NCBI RefSeq assembly: GCF_033597815.2
Contig: NZ_CP166246.1
Location: 1-46,915 of the forward strand
Reading direction: 5' to 3'
DNA from: Staphylococcus sp. KG4-3
GTDB taxonomy: Bacteria > Bacillota > Bacilli > Staphylococcales > Staphylococcaceae
DNA: 46,915 nt
In this document: one piece after another, positions 9,524 to 17,612 of the stretch
Numbering within the stretch: position 1 is the stretch's first letter
How the letters are laid out: the number at the start of each line of letters is the position of its first letter
The notes under the pieces: generated by a model
Seen by the model: the letters and a program-made list of their open reading frames with translations, nothing else
Told to the model about the DNA's origin: nothing
Database searches by the model: none
Translations under genes and position numbers: made by a program

Positions 9524-9747
9524 TTAACATTCCACTGTTTCATTACATCGTCAATATCGAGAGCTTGTTCACCATTTTCACGATATTCTTTTAAAGCATC
9601 ATCACCAACTTTAGCATCATAAATATTTTCTAAATCTTCTATAGTGTATTCCTTGATTATCTTACTTAAACTTAGTCCGAGAAAATTAGACATATATTCT
9701 AAAAATTCTTTTTCCTCATCGCTTACTCTTACTGTGATAGTAGCCAT
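9520..9747 (-). CDS. RelB/DinJ-like antitoxin
   Basis: A 75-residue antitoxin starting MATITVRVSDEEKEFLEY: the N-terminal strand and following helices form a ribbon-helix-helix DNA-binding domain, and the acidic tail (DALKEYRENGEQALDIDD) should wrap the toxin. The ATG at 9747 has GGAGGTTAC in front; the longer frame from 9765 starts inside the ribosome site. It ends in a four-base overlap with the toxin gene. It likely stabilises the plasmid by post-segregational killing. RHH antitoxins usually repress their own promoter. Confidence 0.88.
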   Translation of the reverse strand: MATITVRVSDEEKEFLEYMSNFLGLSLSKIIKEYTIEDLENIYDAKVGDDALKEYRENGEQALDIDDVMKQWNVK

Positions 9748-9806
9748 AATGTAACCTCCATACATCTATTTATTAAGTTGATTGTAACACATATGTAAGA
9801 CAAACT

Positions 9807-9824
9807 CGAACACAAACGTGTTCG
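9807..9824. promoter_or_regulatory. CGAACAC/GTGTTCG inverted repeat upstream of the antitoxin
   Basis: Perfect 7-bp arms with a 4-base spacer, about 60 bp upstream of the antitoxin start and just after the end of the next minus-strand gene. It may be the antitoxin operator or a weak terminator of that gene; there is no T run, which favours an operator. Confidence 0.4.
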
Positions 9825-9838
9825 TATTCAATAAAGGG

Positions 9839-10201
9839 TTATTCTGTTTGGTATTTTTCATCACTCTTTTTAAGTGATCTATCGCTATTAGTTGTTGCTG
9901 CTCCTAATACTTCTTTTTTTCCATTTTCACTAATAACTGAATATTCATAAGTTACTTTTGGTTTGTCTTTATATATAACTTGTATTTCAGGTCGTCCCAT
10001 TTTTGAATTATATGTTTCGTTTTTAGACTTTATATTTTTTTCCCATTCATTACTTTTTATTTTTTTACTTATAATTTGATAATCTTCTTCTTTTTCTTTG
10101 TTAACGTTATTTTTGTGAATGGTCTTTATTATCATACCTCCAGTAACAATTACAATGATTAAGCTAGCTATTATTACAAATCCTTTTTGATTACTACTCA
10201 T
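9839..10201 (-). CDS. Small membrane-anchored protein, DUF3139-like
   Basis: A 120-residue protein with one N-terminal membrane helix (about residues 8-28, GFVIIASLIIVIVTGGMII), followed by a charged extracellular part with IQVIYKDKPKVTYEYSV. That YKDxPxVxYxYS stretch recalls small staphylococcal DUF3139-type proteins; function unknown. The start has GGTGAT upstream. It is divergent from the signal peptidase gene. Confidence 0.6.
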   Translation of the reverse strand: MSSNQKGFVIIASLIIVIVTGGMIIKTIHKNNVNKEKEEDYQIISKKIKSNEWEKNIKSKNETYNSKMGRPEIQVIYKDKPKVTYEYSVISENGKKEVLGAATTNSDRSLKKSDEKYQTE

Positions 10202-10310
10202 TTTATCACCTAACCCTATTTTAAAAACTACTTTTTTAAAGTATCATTTATTGAGTATTAAATAAATTTTAAAAAAGTCTAAATTATTATTAAAAAGGAT
10301 TGTTTAAATT

Positions 10311-10898
10311 ATGAAAAGGAATATTTTTGAATGGCTCCTAGCATTATTAATAGGCGTTGTTATAGCATTACTTTTAACTACTTTTGTAGGGTCAAGATAT
10401 AGTGTGAGTGGCAACTCTATGGATCCAACTTTTAAAGACAAGAACGAATTAATTATTAATAAATTAGCTGTTCCGTTTCACACTATAAATAGAGGCGACG
10501 TTATTGTTTTTCATGCTTCAAAAGATAAAGATTATATTAAAAGATTAATAGGTAAACCTGGTGATGAAGTTAAATATAAAAAGGATAAATTATACATCAA
10601 TGGTAAATATGTGAAAGAATCTTATTTAACAGCTAATAAAGATAAACGAATTACAAAGTATCTAACCGAAAATTTCAATGTTTCCGAATTAAAGCATTCT
10701 AATGGTAAAAAGAAAATACCTAAAAATAAATATTTAGTTTTAGGAGATAATAGATTAATAAGTAATGATAGTAGAAGAGATTTAGGTCTTATTGATAAAG
10801 ATGATATTGTTGGCAAAGTATTTGTTAGGATATTGCCCATAAAAGACTTTAAATTTAATTTTTACTCAAATGATTTTGATAAAGTAAATGGAAAATAA
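10311..10898 (+). CDS. spsB: Type I signal peptidase, SpsB-like
   Basis: A 195-residue membrane-bound signal peptidase. One N-terminal membrane helix (about 8-26) precedes the catalytic serine in SGNSMDPTF (Ser36). The general-base lysine lies in DYIKRLIGKPGD (about Lys77), and the closing GDNRLISNDSRR box is present, so the Ser/Lys dyad is complete. It would remove signal peptides on the outer face of the membrane. The residue equivalent to Pro29 of S. aureus SpsB, linked to natural arylomycin resistance, is Arg29 here. AAAGGAT precedes the ATG. A small membrane protein follows 29 bp downstream, probably in the same operon. A plasmid copy is extra to the essential chromosomal enzyme. Confidence 0.93.
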   Translation: MKRNIFEWLLALLIGVVIALLLTTFVGSRYSVSGNSMDPTFKDKNELIINKLAVPFHTINRGDVIVFHASKDKDYIKRLIGKPGDEVKYKKDKLYINGKYVKESYLTANKDKRITKYLTENFNVSELKHSNGKKKIPKNKYLVLGDNRLISNDSRRDLGLIDKDDIVGKVFVRILPIKDFKFNFYSNDFDKVNGK

Positions 10899-10927
10899 AG
10901 AAAGTCTAAGTAATCGGAGTGAAATTA

Positions 10928-11107
10928 ATGAAGAAAACAAATTGGAAAGTCTATTTTACATTACTAATAATATTTATACCTTTAGTTATTGCCACAATTT
11001 TTATACTCCCCAATAATTGCATATACTTTATTTACATTTATCTAATTCTATTTTGGATAATTTACTATATTTTAAATCATCGTGAAAAAAATAGAAAAGA
11101 TGATTGA
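10928..11107 (+). CDS. Small two-helix membrane protein
   Basis: A 59-residue protein with two hydrophobic segments (about 8-26 and 31-49) and a basic tail NHREKNRKDD. The ATG at 10928 is 8 bp after GGAG; a GTG at 10919 lies inside the ribosome site. I do not recognise the family. Following spsB closely, it could be a partner or substrate of the signal peptidase, but nothing in the sequence proves that. Confidence 0.6.
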   Translation: MKKTNWKVYFTLLIIFIPLVIATIFILPNNCIYFIYIYLILFWIIYYILNHREKNRKDD

Positions 11108-11137
11108 TACAACCTATATAACAAGGAGGGGACATTA

Positions 11138-11371
11138 TTGAAGAAATTAACTAAAAAATTATCAATCACATTAATTGCCTAACTGGTTTTCATGTATTAT
11201 ATTTTCACAGCAATTGTTTGGAGTCAGTTTTTAATTTTTGGTATTTTTTCAGCTAATTATCCTATAGCTATATCATTTACATTAATTGCTATATCCCTAA
11301 TCTGTTTTATAATCATCATACCGATGTGCATCATATGGACGTCAATCATATTAATAAAGAATCTAAAGTAA
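11138..11371 (+). pseudogene. Small membrane protein gene interrupted by one stop codon
   Basis: A TTG with a good AAGGAGGGG site opens a frame of 77 codons that carries a single in-frame TAA at 11180-11182. Before it reads MKKLTKKLSITLIA (TTG as Met); after it comes a protein with two membrane helices (TAIVWSQFLIFGIF and AISLICFIIIIPMCIIW) ending LIKNLK. The intact ribosome site and otherwise clean frame suggest a recent nonsense mutation, or a sequencing error. An ATG at 11192 could in principle restart it. Confidence 0.55.
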
Positions 11372-11376
11372 ATATA

Positions 11377-11412
11377 AAAAGACATCTTAAATGTTAAGAA
11401 GTCTTTTTTATA
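11377..11412 (+). terminator. Imperfect terminator hairpin
   Basis: AAGAC-ATC-TTAA and TTAAG-AA-GTCTT arms followed by TTTTTT, after the broken small membrane gene and directly at the border with the truncated recombinase. Confidence 0.6.
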
Positions 11413-11414
11413 AA

Positions 11415-11615
11415 GGAATTAAAGTAGCTAAAGATAAAGGCGTATACAAAGGCAGGCCTGTACTTTATTCGCCAAATGCTAAAGGTCCTCAGAAACGATT
11501 AGTGTATCACAGCGTTGTAGAAATGCTTGAACAAGGCGTTTCAATTAGTAAAATTGCTAAAGAAGTTAATATTACCCGACAAACCGTATATAGAATTAAA
11601 AGTAGAGAAATATAA
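11415..11615 (+). pseudogene. C-terminal fragment of a Sin-type serine recombinase
   Basis: The frame from [19 protein letters not shown] to [13 protein letters not shown] is nearly identical to the last third of the intact Sin gene at 14024-14626, covering the DNA-binding HTH domain. The catalytic N-terminal domain is missing; the apparent first eight residues come from terminator sequence. DNA similarity continues about 15 bp past the stop, so 11415-11629 and 14430-14643 form direct repeats flanking thrS. Confidence 0.85.
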
Positions 11616-11639
11616 ACTATTATTTATAAAATTTACACA

Positions 11640-11668
11640 TTGAAATAATTAGTTAACTAATATATGAT
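11640..11668 (+). promoter_or_regulatory. Promoter of the T-box/thrS transcript
   Basis: TTGAAA (11640-11645), a 17-bp spacer and TATGAT (11663-11668). The start site would fall near 11675, just ahead of the T-box leader. The spacer holds the palindrome TTAGTTAACTAA. Confidence 0.6.
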
Positions 11669-11689
11669 TATAGATAATTAAATATTGAA

Positions 11690-11926
11690 TTCAGAGAAAA
11701 AGAAAAAGTATCTAACTAAAAACAGGGATTAGAGGTCACCGGCTGAAAACTTCTATACTTATAAATACTTTACTACTTTGGAGATATGTATGAAAATACA
11801 TCGTTTAATAACATGTTACGTTGTTCAATGAGCCTTAATTGGTTAACAAATCAGTTAGGGAAATTTGGGTGGTACCACGAGACTGCGCTCGTCCCTATAT
11901 CTATAGGGATAAGCGCAGTTTTTTTA
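11690..11926 (+). promoter_or_regulatory. T-box riboswitch controlling thrS
   Basis: The leader before thrS contains the conserved T-box GGGTGGTACCACGA at 11867-11880. This is followed by a strong terminator (CTGCGCT 11883-11889 with AGCGCAG 11912-11918, inner stem TCCCTATA/TATAGGGA, then eight T). The 5' part around GGTCACCGGCTG fits Stem I. A Thr codon ACT occurs in TTTACTACTTTGG at about 11780-11792 and is a candidate specifier, but I cannot fold the stem with certainty. Uncharged tRNA-Thr would stabilise the antiterminator and switch the gene on. Confidence 0.88.
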
Positions 11927-11950
11927 TTATAAATAAAAGGAGTGTTATCA

Positions 11951-13861
11951 ATGTTTGCAGATAATGTGAAAGTTAAACTATCAAATAATAATGAATTGGA
12001 GGTGCCCCAAGAAACAACATTACTTCATATTACTAAAATTATTGGTAGCTCTTTTTCAAAAAAAGCTGCCCTAGGATATGTTAACGGTGAATTAAAAGAA
12101 CTCAATTATGTACTCAAAGAAGATTGTAAAGTTAAGTTTATTACTTTTGAAGATCAAGAAGCCGAAGAATCAATCAGATATACATTATCTTTTTTAATCA
12201 GTTATATAATTCAAAATCAATTTGAAGGTATTGAAATCGCTGATATAGGAGTTAATAATGAAGATTTTTATTGTGATTTCCAAACTACAATTAAAAATCT
12301 TAATAAAGATGATTTGAAACACCTTAACAAATCACTTAATAAGCTTATAGAATCTAACCCCACAATCGAAGTATCAGAAGTATCAATAGAAACAGCAAAA
12401 CAAGTTTTGGGAGATAAAAAATACATGAAATATCATGTTGAAAATAACGAGGATAGCAAGGTTAGAATTGCTAAAATAGGAGCTTATACATCGATAATTA
12501 GTTATCCTATTATTAGTAATTTAGCAAAACTTAAAAACTATAAACTCAAAAATATTTCATCTACAAATTGGCTAAGAGATGTAAATAACGAACCTTTGCA
12601 ACGTATATCAGGCATAGCTTTTTCTAGTGGAGATGGCTTAAAAGAACACGAAGCATTTCTTGAAAAATACGAAAATATTAATCATAGAAAAATAGGTAAA
12701 GAACTCAATTTGTTTACATTTTCTGATTATGCACCTGGTATGCCTTTTTATAAACATAATGGCCAAATTATACGTCTTGAACTTCAAAACCTTTTAAGAA
12801 AACTACAATTTGAAGAAGATTATGAAGAAGTTTATACACCGTTTATAATGAATGAGTCATTATGGAAGAATAGTGGACATTGGGATCACTATAAAGATAA
12901 TATGTATTTTACAGAAGTAGATGATATAAAATATTCACTAAAGCCTATGAATTGTCCAGGACACATGCTCATTTATAAAAATGAACATCACTCATACAGA
13001 GATTTACCTATTCGCATGGCTGAATTTGGTCAAGTACATCGACATGAATTAAGTGGCTCTTTAAATGGTTTGTTCAGAGTAAGAACTTTTAATCAAGATG
13101 ATGCCCATATCTATGTGAGCAAAAACCAAATAGAAAGTGAAATTCTTAATGTACTTAATTTAATTGATAAGGTATATACTATCTTTGGGTTTGACTATAG
13201 TATTGAATTATCTACACGTCCAGACGATTATATGGGGGATATCAATTTATGGAATTTTGCCGAAGAATCTCTTGAAAATGTACTTAATTATAATGATTTA
13301 GAATATACAATCAACGAAAAAGATGGAGCATTTTATGGTCCTAAAATAGACATCCATATTAAAGATGCATTAGGTAGAAGTCACCAATGTGGCACAATAC
13401 AACTTGATTTCCAAATGCCTGAAAAATTTGATTTGAACTATATTAATGAGAACAATGAAAAAGAAAAGCCTGTAGTTATTCATAGAGCTATTTATGGATC
13501 TATAGATCGTTTCTTAGGTATCTTACTTGAACACTACAGTGGCAAATTGCCTCTATGGTTATCTCCAAACCAAGTTAATATCATACCTGTTAATAACAAA
13601 ATGCATTTGGATCATGTTGAGAAAATTAAAAAACAACTAAAATCTAAAGGTATAAGAGTTAATGTTGATAAAAGCGAGGAAAAAATGGGCTATAAAATTA
13701 GAAATGCTCAAGTTAAAAAAGTGCCCTATACTGTTGTTATCGGTGATGATGAGGTGAAAAACAATACTTTATCTGTCCGAAAACATGGCGGAAATTCAGA
13801 ACAAACATTTGAAGTATATGATTTTATAGAAAAAGCGATAGAAGAAAAAGACATATTATAG
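11951..13861 (+). CDS. thrS: Plasmid-borne threonyl-tRNA synthetase with inactive editing domain
   Basis: A 636-residue class II synthetase with the full ThrRS layout: TGS domain (1-60), N2 editing-type domain (60-220), catalytic core and anticodon-binding domain (from about 535). The catalytic zinc ligands are in MNCPGHM, VHRHELSG and VIHRAIYG, and motif 2 reads FRVRTFNQDDAHIY. In the editing domain the HxxxH motif of normal ThrRS is replaced (RYTLSFLISY: Tyr77, Phe81, Tyr85). The Cys and His of CRGVH become Ile183 and Ile187 in an ungapped alignment, so proofreading of Ser-tRNA-Thr should be lost. ATG 11951 has AAAGGAG; GTG 11942 lies in that site. Controlled by a T-box; flanked by recombinase repeats. 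It could give resistance to ThrRS inhibitors. Confidence 0.92.
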   Translation: MFADNVKVKLSNNNELEVPQETTLLHITKIIGSSFSKKAALGYVNGELKELNYVLKEDCKVKFITFEDQEAEESIRYTLSFLISYIIQNQFEGIEIADIGVNNEDFYCDFQTTIKNLNKDDLKHLNKSLNKLIESNPTIEVSEVSIETAKQVLGDKKYMKYHVENNEDSKVRIAKIGAYTSIISYPIISNLAKLKNYKLKNISSTNWLRDVNNEPLQRISGIAFSSGDGLKEHEAFLEKYENINHRKIGKELNLFTFSDYAPGMPFYKHNGQIIRLELQNLLRKLQFEEDYEEVYTPFIMNESLWKNSGHWDHYKDNMYFTEVDDIKYSLKPMNCPGHMLIYKNEHHSYRDLPIRMAEFGQVHRHELSGSLNGLFRVRTFNQDDAHIYVSKNQIESEILNVLNLIDKVYTIFGFDYSIELSTRPDDYMGDINLWNFAEESLENVLNYNDLEYTINEKDGAFYGPKIDIHIKDALGRSHQCGTIQLDFQMPEKFDLNYINENNEKEKPVVIHRAIYGSIDRFLGILLEHYSGKLPLWLSPNQVNIIPVNNKMHLDHVEKIKKQLKSKGIRVNVDKSEEKMGYKIRNAQVKKVPYTVVIGDDEVKNNTLSVRKHGGNSEQTFEVYDFIEKAIEEKDIL

Positions 13862-13887
13862 CAAATTACAAAAACCCTTCGTTTATA

Positions 13888-13957
13888 AAACACACTTTCT
13901 CAATTAATTAAGAAAGTGTGTTATTGTTCGTTTAAGGTCTACCCTAAACGAACAATA
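13888..13957. terminator. Two consecutive hairpins between thrS and sin
   Basis: First hairpin: AACACACTTTCT / AAGAAAGTGTGTT around 13888-13922. Second: ATTGTTCGTTTA / TAAACGAACAAT around 13923-13955, followed by A-rich sequence. The first can end thrS; the second lies against the res site and could act on the other strand. Confidence 0.55.
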
Positions 13958-13959
13958 AA

Positions 13960-14010
13960 AAACCCTTGTAAAATGCTGTTTCTGTTTGTATGATTAGGGT
14001 GTATGAAAAG
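13960..14010. other. Sin-type res site (resH)
   Basis: The sequence CTTGTAAAATGCTGT...TTTGTATGATTAGGGTGTAT lies directly upstream of the sin start, where the recombination site of Sin-family resolvases is placed. Two more copies of the same pattern occur at about 22668-22713 and 37186-37231 in front of no recombinase gene. Confidence 0.65.
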
Positions 14011-14023
14011 AGGGAGGATAAAA

Positions 14024-14626
14024 ATGATTGTTGGTTATGCAAGAGTTTCAACTATTGATCAAAATTTAGACAGACAAATTGAAAATCTACAGTCCTTTGG
14101 TGCTGAAAAAATATTTACTGAAAAACAATCAGGTAAATCTATAGAAAATAGGCCTACTTTTCAAGAAACGCTAAGTTTTGTACGTATGGGAGATCGTTTA
14201 ATTGTAGAGTCTATTGATCGTCTAGGCCGGAATTATGATGAGATTATTCAAACTGTTAACTATTTAAAAGAAAAAGAAGTCCAATTGATGATTACAAGCT
14301 TGCCTATGATGAATGAAGCAATTGGAAATCCATTGTTAGATAAGTTCATGAAAGATTTAATCATTCAAATTTTAGCAATGATTTCAGAACAAGAAAGAGA
14401 TGAAAGTAAGCGTAGGCAAGCACAGGGTATTAAAGTGGCTAAAGAAAAAGGCATCTATAAAGGCAGACCTGTACTTTATTCACCAAATGCAAAAGATCCT
14501 CAAAAACGTTTGGTCTATTACCGAGTTATAGAAATGTTAAATCAAGGAATTTCTATTAGTAAGATTGCGAAAGAAGTTAATATTGCCAGACAAACTGTAT
14601 ACAGAATTAAAAGTAAAGAAATATAA
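14024..14626 (+). CDS. sin: Sin-type serine recombinase
   Basis: A 200-residue resolvase/invertase closely resembling Sin of staphylococcal multiresistance plasmids. The catalytic serine is in [13 protein letters not shown] (Ser9), followed by the [18 protein letters not shown] active-site region, the long E helix and the [10 protein letters not shown] arm. A C-terminal helix-turn-helix ([20 protein letters not shown]) completes it. It would resolve plasmid multimers at the adjoining res site. The ATG at 14024 has GGGAGGA; the upstream frame is not needed. Its 3' part is duplicated at 11415-11615, on the other side of thrS. Confidence 0.92.
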   Translation: MIVGYARVSTIDQNLDRQIENLQSFGAEKIFTEKQSGKSIENRPTFQETLSFVRMGDRLIVESIDRLGRNYDEIIQTVNYLKEKEVQLMITSLPMMNEAIGNPLLDKFMKDLIIQILAMISEQERDESKRRQAQGIKVAKEKGIYKGRPVLYSPNAKDPQKRLVYYRVIEMLNQGISISKIAKEVNIARQTVYRIKSKEI

Positions 14627-14670
14627 ACTATTATTTATACTTTTTGATATTTTTAAAGTCAAAAAATATT

Positions 14671-14704
14671 CCCTTCTAAGGTGAAATATTTTTACTTAGA
14701 AGGG
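14671..14704 (-). terminator. Terminator of the tandem P-loop ATPase gene
   Basis: Perfect 10-bp arms CCCTTCTAAG / CTTAGAAGGG with a 14-nt loop; the minus-strand read continues GGGAATATTTTTT. Confidence 0.75.
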
Positions 14705-14734
14705 AGTATTATATTAAAAATTTTCAAGATTTAT

Positions 14735-15814
14735 TTAGAGCATTTTATCAATTAATTTTTGTTTTATTTGATGAAATTCATTCTTTTTTATAGCTTCATA
14801 GTATATGGAAACTATTTTATTATGTTGTACTTTTGCTTCTTTTAAATAATTAGAAGCTTTAGAAGCAGATAATTCCCATTTTTTGGTTCCTTCTTTAATT
14901 TCTTTTTTATATTTTTCATCTGCATTAGTATCAATAATAGATTGGTAAGTATCTACTATCTTATCTCCACTTTTTTGAGGCATATAATTGTGAGGATCAG
15001 TACTATCAAATGCACACACACTTAATTCTGGAATGATAATTAAATCTAAACTTTCTGGGTCAAAATCACAATGATATAACTCAACATTAAATCCTCGTTG
15101 AACTGCAAATTCAACAATTTGCTTAAGCAAAGTAGATTTACCTGACCCTGGGCGTCCCTTGATAAAATATCGATTTTGTAAAGAAGAGGTTAAATTATCA
15201 ATAAAATCAAAATTTCCTTTTTCTGTAATCGAGTCAAAAAAACGATCTTTTACTATTGATTCTTTGCTTAAGAACTCGATATTATTAAAAATTTCCTTTA
15301 AAACTCGGTTATTTAATTGTTGTGCCTTTTCTATATTTATTGAGTTACTAAAATATTTTTCTAAATCGTCATGGAGTTTTCTTGCTTGTATAATACTATT
15401 AGAATATTTTTCTAAATAATTTTCTTTTTGCGTTTGAATAGAAGAAATATTTTCTGATTTTTCCTTTATTATGCTATTATCTAATATTTTAGATAAATCT
15501 ATTATTTCTCCTGTTATTTTAGGTAGTATATTATCAAAACTGTGAGGAAAACTTGAATCAAAAATCCCGACATTTTTATCTAAGTTAACTACTCCATCTA
15601 AAGTATTGATATTGAATGAACTATAAATTAGTTCAATATTTATATGACAGTCATTTAGTGTACTAGCAATATTTTGAATTAGTTCGGATTTACCATTACC
15701 GGGCGCTCCTTTCAGTAAATAAACATAGTCTAAATTTATAATTTCTTTGTCAAAAAAACTGTAATTTCCTCTACCACTATTACTAGCTAAAAAGTATGAT
15801 TTATTATTTGTCAT
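14735..15814 (-). CDS. Tandem P-loop ATPase (PRK06851-like)
   Basis: A 359-residue cytoplasmic protein with two separate Walker A loops, GAPGNGKSE (about residue 36) and GRPGSGKST (about residue 219). Between them lie a helical, coiled-coil-prone segment and two matching acidic motifs (VGIFDSSFPHSFDN and VCAFDSTDPHNYMP), so the protein is an internal duplication. The arrangement matches the PRK06851 family of uncharacterised ATPases, mostly known from spore-forming Firmicutes. No partner gene is evident; a LysR regulator is transcribed divergently from the other side and may control it. Function unknown. Confidence 0.7.
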   Translation of the reverse strand: MTNNKSYFLASNSGRGNYSFFDKEIINLDYVYLLKGAPGNGKSELIQNIASTLNDCHINIELIYSSFNINTLDGVVNLDKNVGIFDSSFPHSFDNILPKITGEIIDLSKILDNSIIKEKSENISSIQTQKENYLEKYSNSIIQARKLHDDLEKYFSNSINIEKAQQLNNRVLKEIFNNIEFLSKESIVKDRFFDSITEKGNFDFIDNLTSSLQNRYFIKGRPGSGKSTLLKQIVEFAVQRGFNVELYHCDFDPESLDLIIIPELSVCAFDSTDPHNYMPQKSGDKIVDTYQSIIDTNADEKYKKEIKEGTKKWELSASKASNYLKEAKVQHNKIVSIYYEAIKKNEFHQIKQKLIDKML

Positions 15815-15920
15815 TTCTATTCCTCCTTAAAAATTATTTTAGGTTATTAGAAACATAATTAACAATATATATTTATTTATGATATTATATATTAAAATAT
15901 ATGAATTGATGGGTGATTAT

Positions 15921-16793
15921 TTGGAGTTATTACATTTGAAATACTTTCAAAATGTTGCTAATACAGAACATTTAACAAAGTCATCTGAAAAATTACATGT
16001 GGCTCAGCCTGCATTAAGTAAAATCATTAAAAATTTAGAGGAAGAATTGGGTGCAGAACTTTTCGATAGAATTGGAAGAAATATAAAATTAAATACATAT
16101 GGAAAAATATTTTTAAAACACGTCGATCAACTTTTTTATGAAATTGAAGTTGGTGTTCAAAAAATTGAAGATTTAAAAGAAAAAAATAGAGGAAGCATCT
16201 TTTTTACAGCTTCTTCAATCGATAAAAATTTTAGTGAAGTTATTAAAAACTTTTCTAAAACGTTTCCTCATATAAATCTATTTATAAAACAAAAAAGATT
16301 TGACTCTGAAAAAATTAATTTATTGCTAAATAACAAAGTAGATTTTGCTTTTGTTAATAAAGAAATAAATAATTCACAAATAATAACAGAAGTTTTAATG
16401 AAAGAACGTGTATATCTAGCAGTAGCAACAAAACATCATTTAGCAAGAAAAAAAAAGGTTTCTATTAATGAATTAGAAAAAGAATTTTTTGTTAAATTAA
16501 ATTATGATTCTAATTCGGCATATTTATATGACGAATTAGAAAAATTATTTCTTCCAAACATAACTTGCCAATGTGATGATGAATCATCATTGATAAATTT
16601 AGTTGAGCAGGGATTAGGAATAGCTTTTATATCACATAATCTTATCAATAATAGCTTACTACCCGTAAAATTAATTGAAATAGAAGAAGCAAAATATACA
16701 TCTTTTTTACGTTTAGCATGGAAAAAAGAAAATTATATGTCCAAAGCTAAAGAAAATTTTTATAATTATATAATAAATAATATAAATCAATAG
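15921..16793 (+). CDS. LysR-family transcriptional regulator
   Basis: An N-terminal winged HTH (MELLHLKYFQNVANTEHLTKSSEKLHVAQPALSKIIKNLEEELG, shown here only by its ends in practice: LHLKYF, AQPALSKIIKNLE) is followed by a LysR co-inducer domain that ends in RLAWKKE. I take the TTG at 15921, preceded by GGGTGAT, because it gives the usual LysR start; ATG 15909 is an alternative without a ribosome site. It is divergent from the tandem P-loop ATPase, the typical place for a LysR target. Effector unknown. Confidence 0.85.
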   Translation: MELLHLKYFQNVANTEHLTKSSEKLHVAQPALSKIIKNLEEELGAELFDRIGRNIKLNTYGKIFLKHVDQLFYEIEVGVQKIEDLKEKNRGSIFFTASSIDKNFSEVIKNFSKTFPHINLFIKQKRFDSEKINLLLNNKVDFAFVNKEINNSQIITEVLMKERVYLAVATKHHLARKKKVSINELEKEFFVKLNYDSNSAYLYDELEKLFLPNITCQCDDESSLINLVEQGLGIAFISHNLINNSLLPVKLIEIEEAKYTSFLRLAWKKENYMSKAKENFYNYIINNINQ

Positions 16794-16814
16794 TTAAAAA
16801 TATTATTAAAAGAA

Positions 16815-16847
16815 AGAGCAACAATATATAGAATATTAAAGAAATAA
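16815..16847 (+). pseudogene. Serine recombinase 3'-end scar (RATIYRILKK)
   Basis: Ten codons reading RATIYRILKK followed by TAA, the typical end of the resolvase HTH (compare TRQTVYRIK and SRSTVYRIIKK elsewhere in the window). It starts 22 bases after the LysR stop and has no other part of a recombinase. A terminator palindrome follows directly. Confidence 0.55.
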
Positions 16848-16852
16848 GTACG

Positions 16853-16878
16853 AAAGGACGTATTAATACGTCCTTTTT
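16853..16878 (+). terminator. Terminator palindrome
   Basis: AAAGGACGTATT / AATACGTCCTTT with a T run, immediately after the recombinase scar; it probably ends the LysR transcript. Confidence 0.75.
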
Positions 16879-17033
16879 GCAATTTAATAAGGGGAATTAC
16901 TGCAATATAAAAAGGAAAGTGACAATTTAGACATAGAATTGTATGTTCAAAAACCCAACAAAAAATCTATGTTCACAAAAGGCCTTGTAATTAAGTTATG
17001 ATACACTGGATATGTATATAGGAGATTTGTATT

Positions 17034-17612
17034 TTGAAAATAGGTTATGCAAGAGTTTCAACTGGATTACAAAATTTGAATTTACAGGAGAATCGATTAA
17101 ACGCATATGGTTGTGAAAAGATATTTAACGACCATATGAGTGGTTCAAAAAGTAAAAGGCCTGGTTTAGATAAAGCAATTGAATTTGCGAGATCAGGAGA
17201 TACGGTTGTTGTTTGGAGACTAGATAGACTAGGACGTAACATGGAGTATTTAATCACATTAGTTAATGAACTTAACGAACGAGGCGTGAGTTTTCATAGT
17301 TTAGAAGAAAATATAACGATGGATAAATCAAGTTCTACTGGACAATTGTTATTTCATTTATTCGCAGCATTTGCTGAATTTGAACGTAATTTAATTTTAG
17401 AGCGTTCTTCAGCTGGTAGAATTGCAGCTCGTGCTAGAGGACGCTATGGTGGAAGACCTGAAAAATTGAATAAGCAAGATTTAAATTTACTCAAAACACT
17501 TTATGATAATGGAACACCAATCAAAAAAATTGCAGAACAATGGCAAGTTTCCCGTACAACTATGTATTGTTATCTCAATAAATTAGAGAGAATAGAGAAT
17601 ATAAAAAAGTAG
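17034..17612 (+). CDS. Serine resolvase (Tn552/BinL type)
   Basis: A 192-residue resolvase of the Tn3/Tn552 group. The catalytic serine is in IGYARVSTGLQN, then MSGSKSKRPGLDKA, DTVVVWRLDRLGRNM and the helix FAAFAEFERNLILERSSAGR. A KGGRPEK-like GRYGGRPEKL arm and a C-terminal HTH (IKKIAEQWQVSRTTMYCYL) finish it. It starts at TTG 17034 after AGGAG. The 100 bp upstream hold short inverted elements (for example near 16930-17010) that could be its res site. No transposase accompanies it. Confidence 0.9.
   Translation: MKIGYARVSTGLQNLNLQENRLNAYGCEKIFNDHMSGSKSKRPGLDKAIEFARSGDTVVVWRLDRLGRNMEYLITLVNELNERGVSFHSLEENITMDKSSSTGQLLFHLFAAFAEFERNLILERSSAGRIAARARGRYGGRPEKLNKQDLNLLKTLYDNGTPIKKIAEQWQVSRTTMYCYLNKLERIENIKK

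Noticed and set aside
11942..11950. GTG start for thrS
   Set aside because: The GTG is inside the AAAGGAG ribosome site; ATG 11951 is correctly spaced.
16930..17030. Exact res site of the resolvase at 17034
   Set aside because: Short inverted elements are present but I cannot define the three sub-sites reliably.
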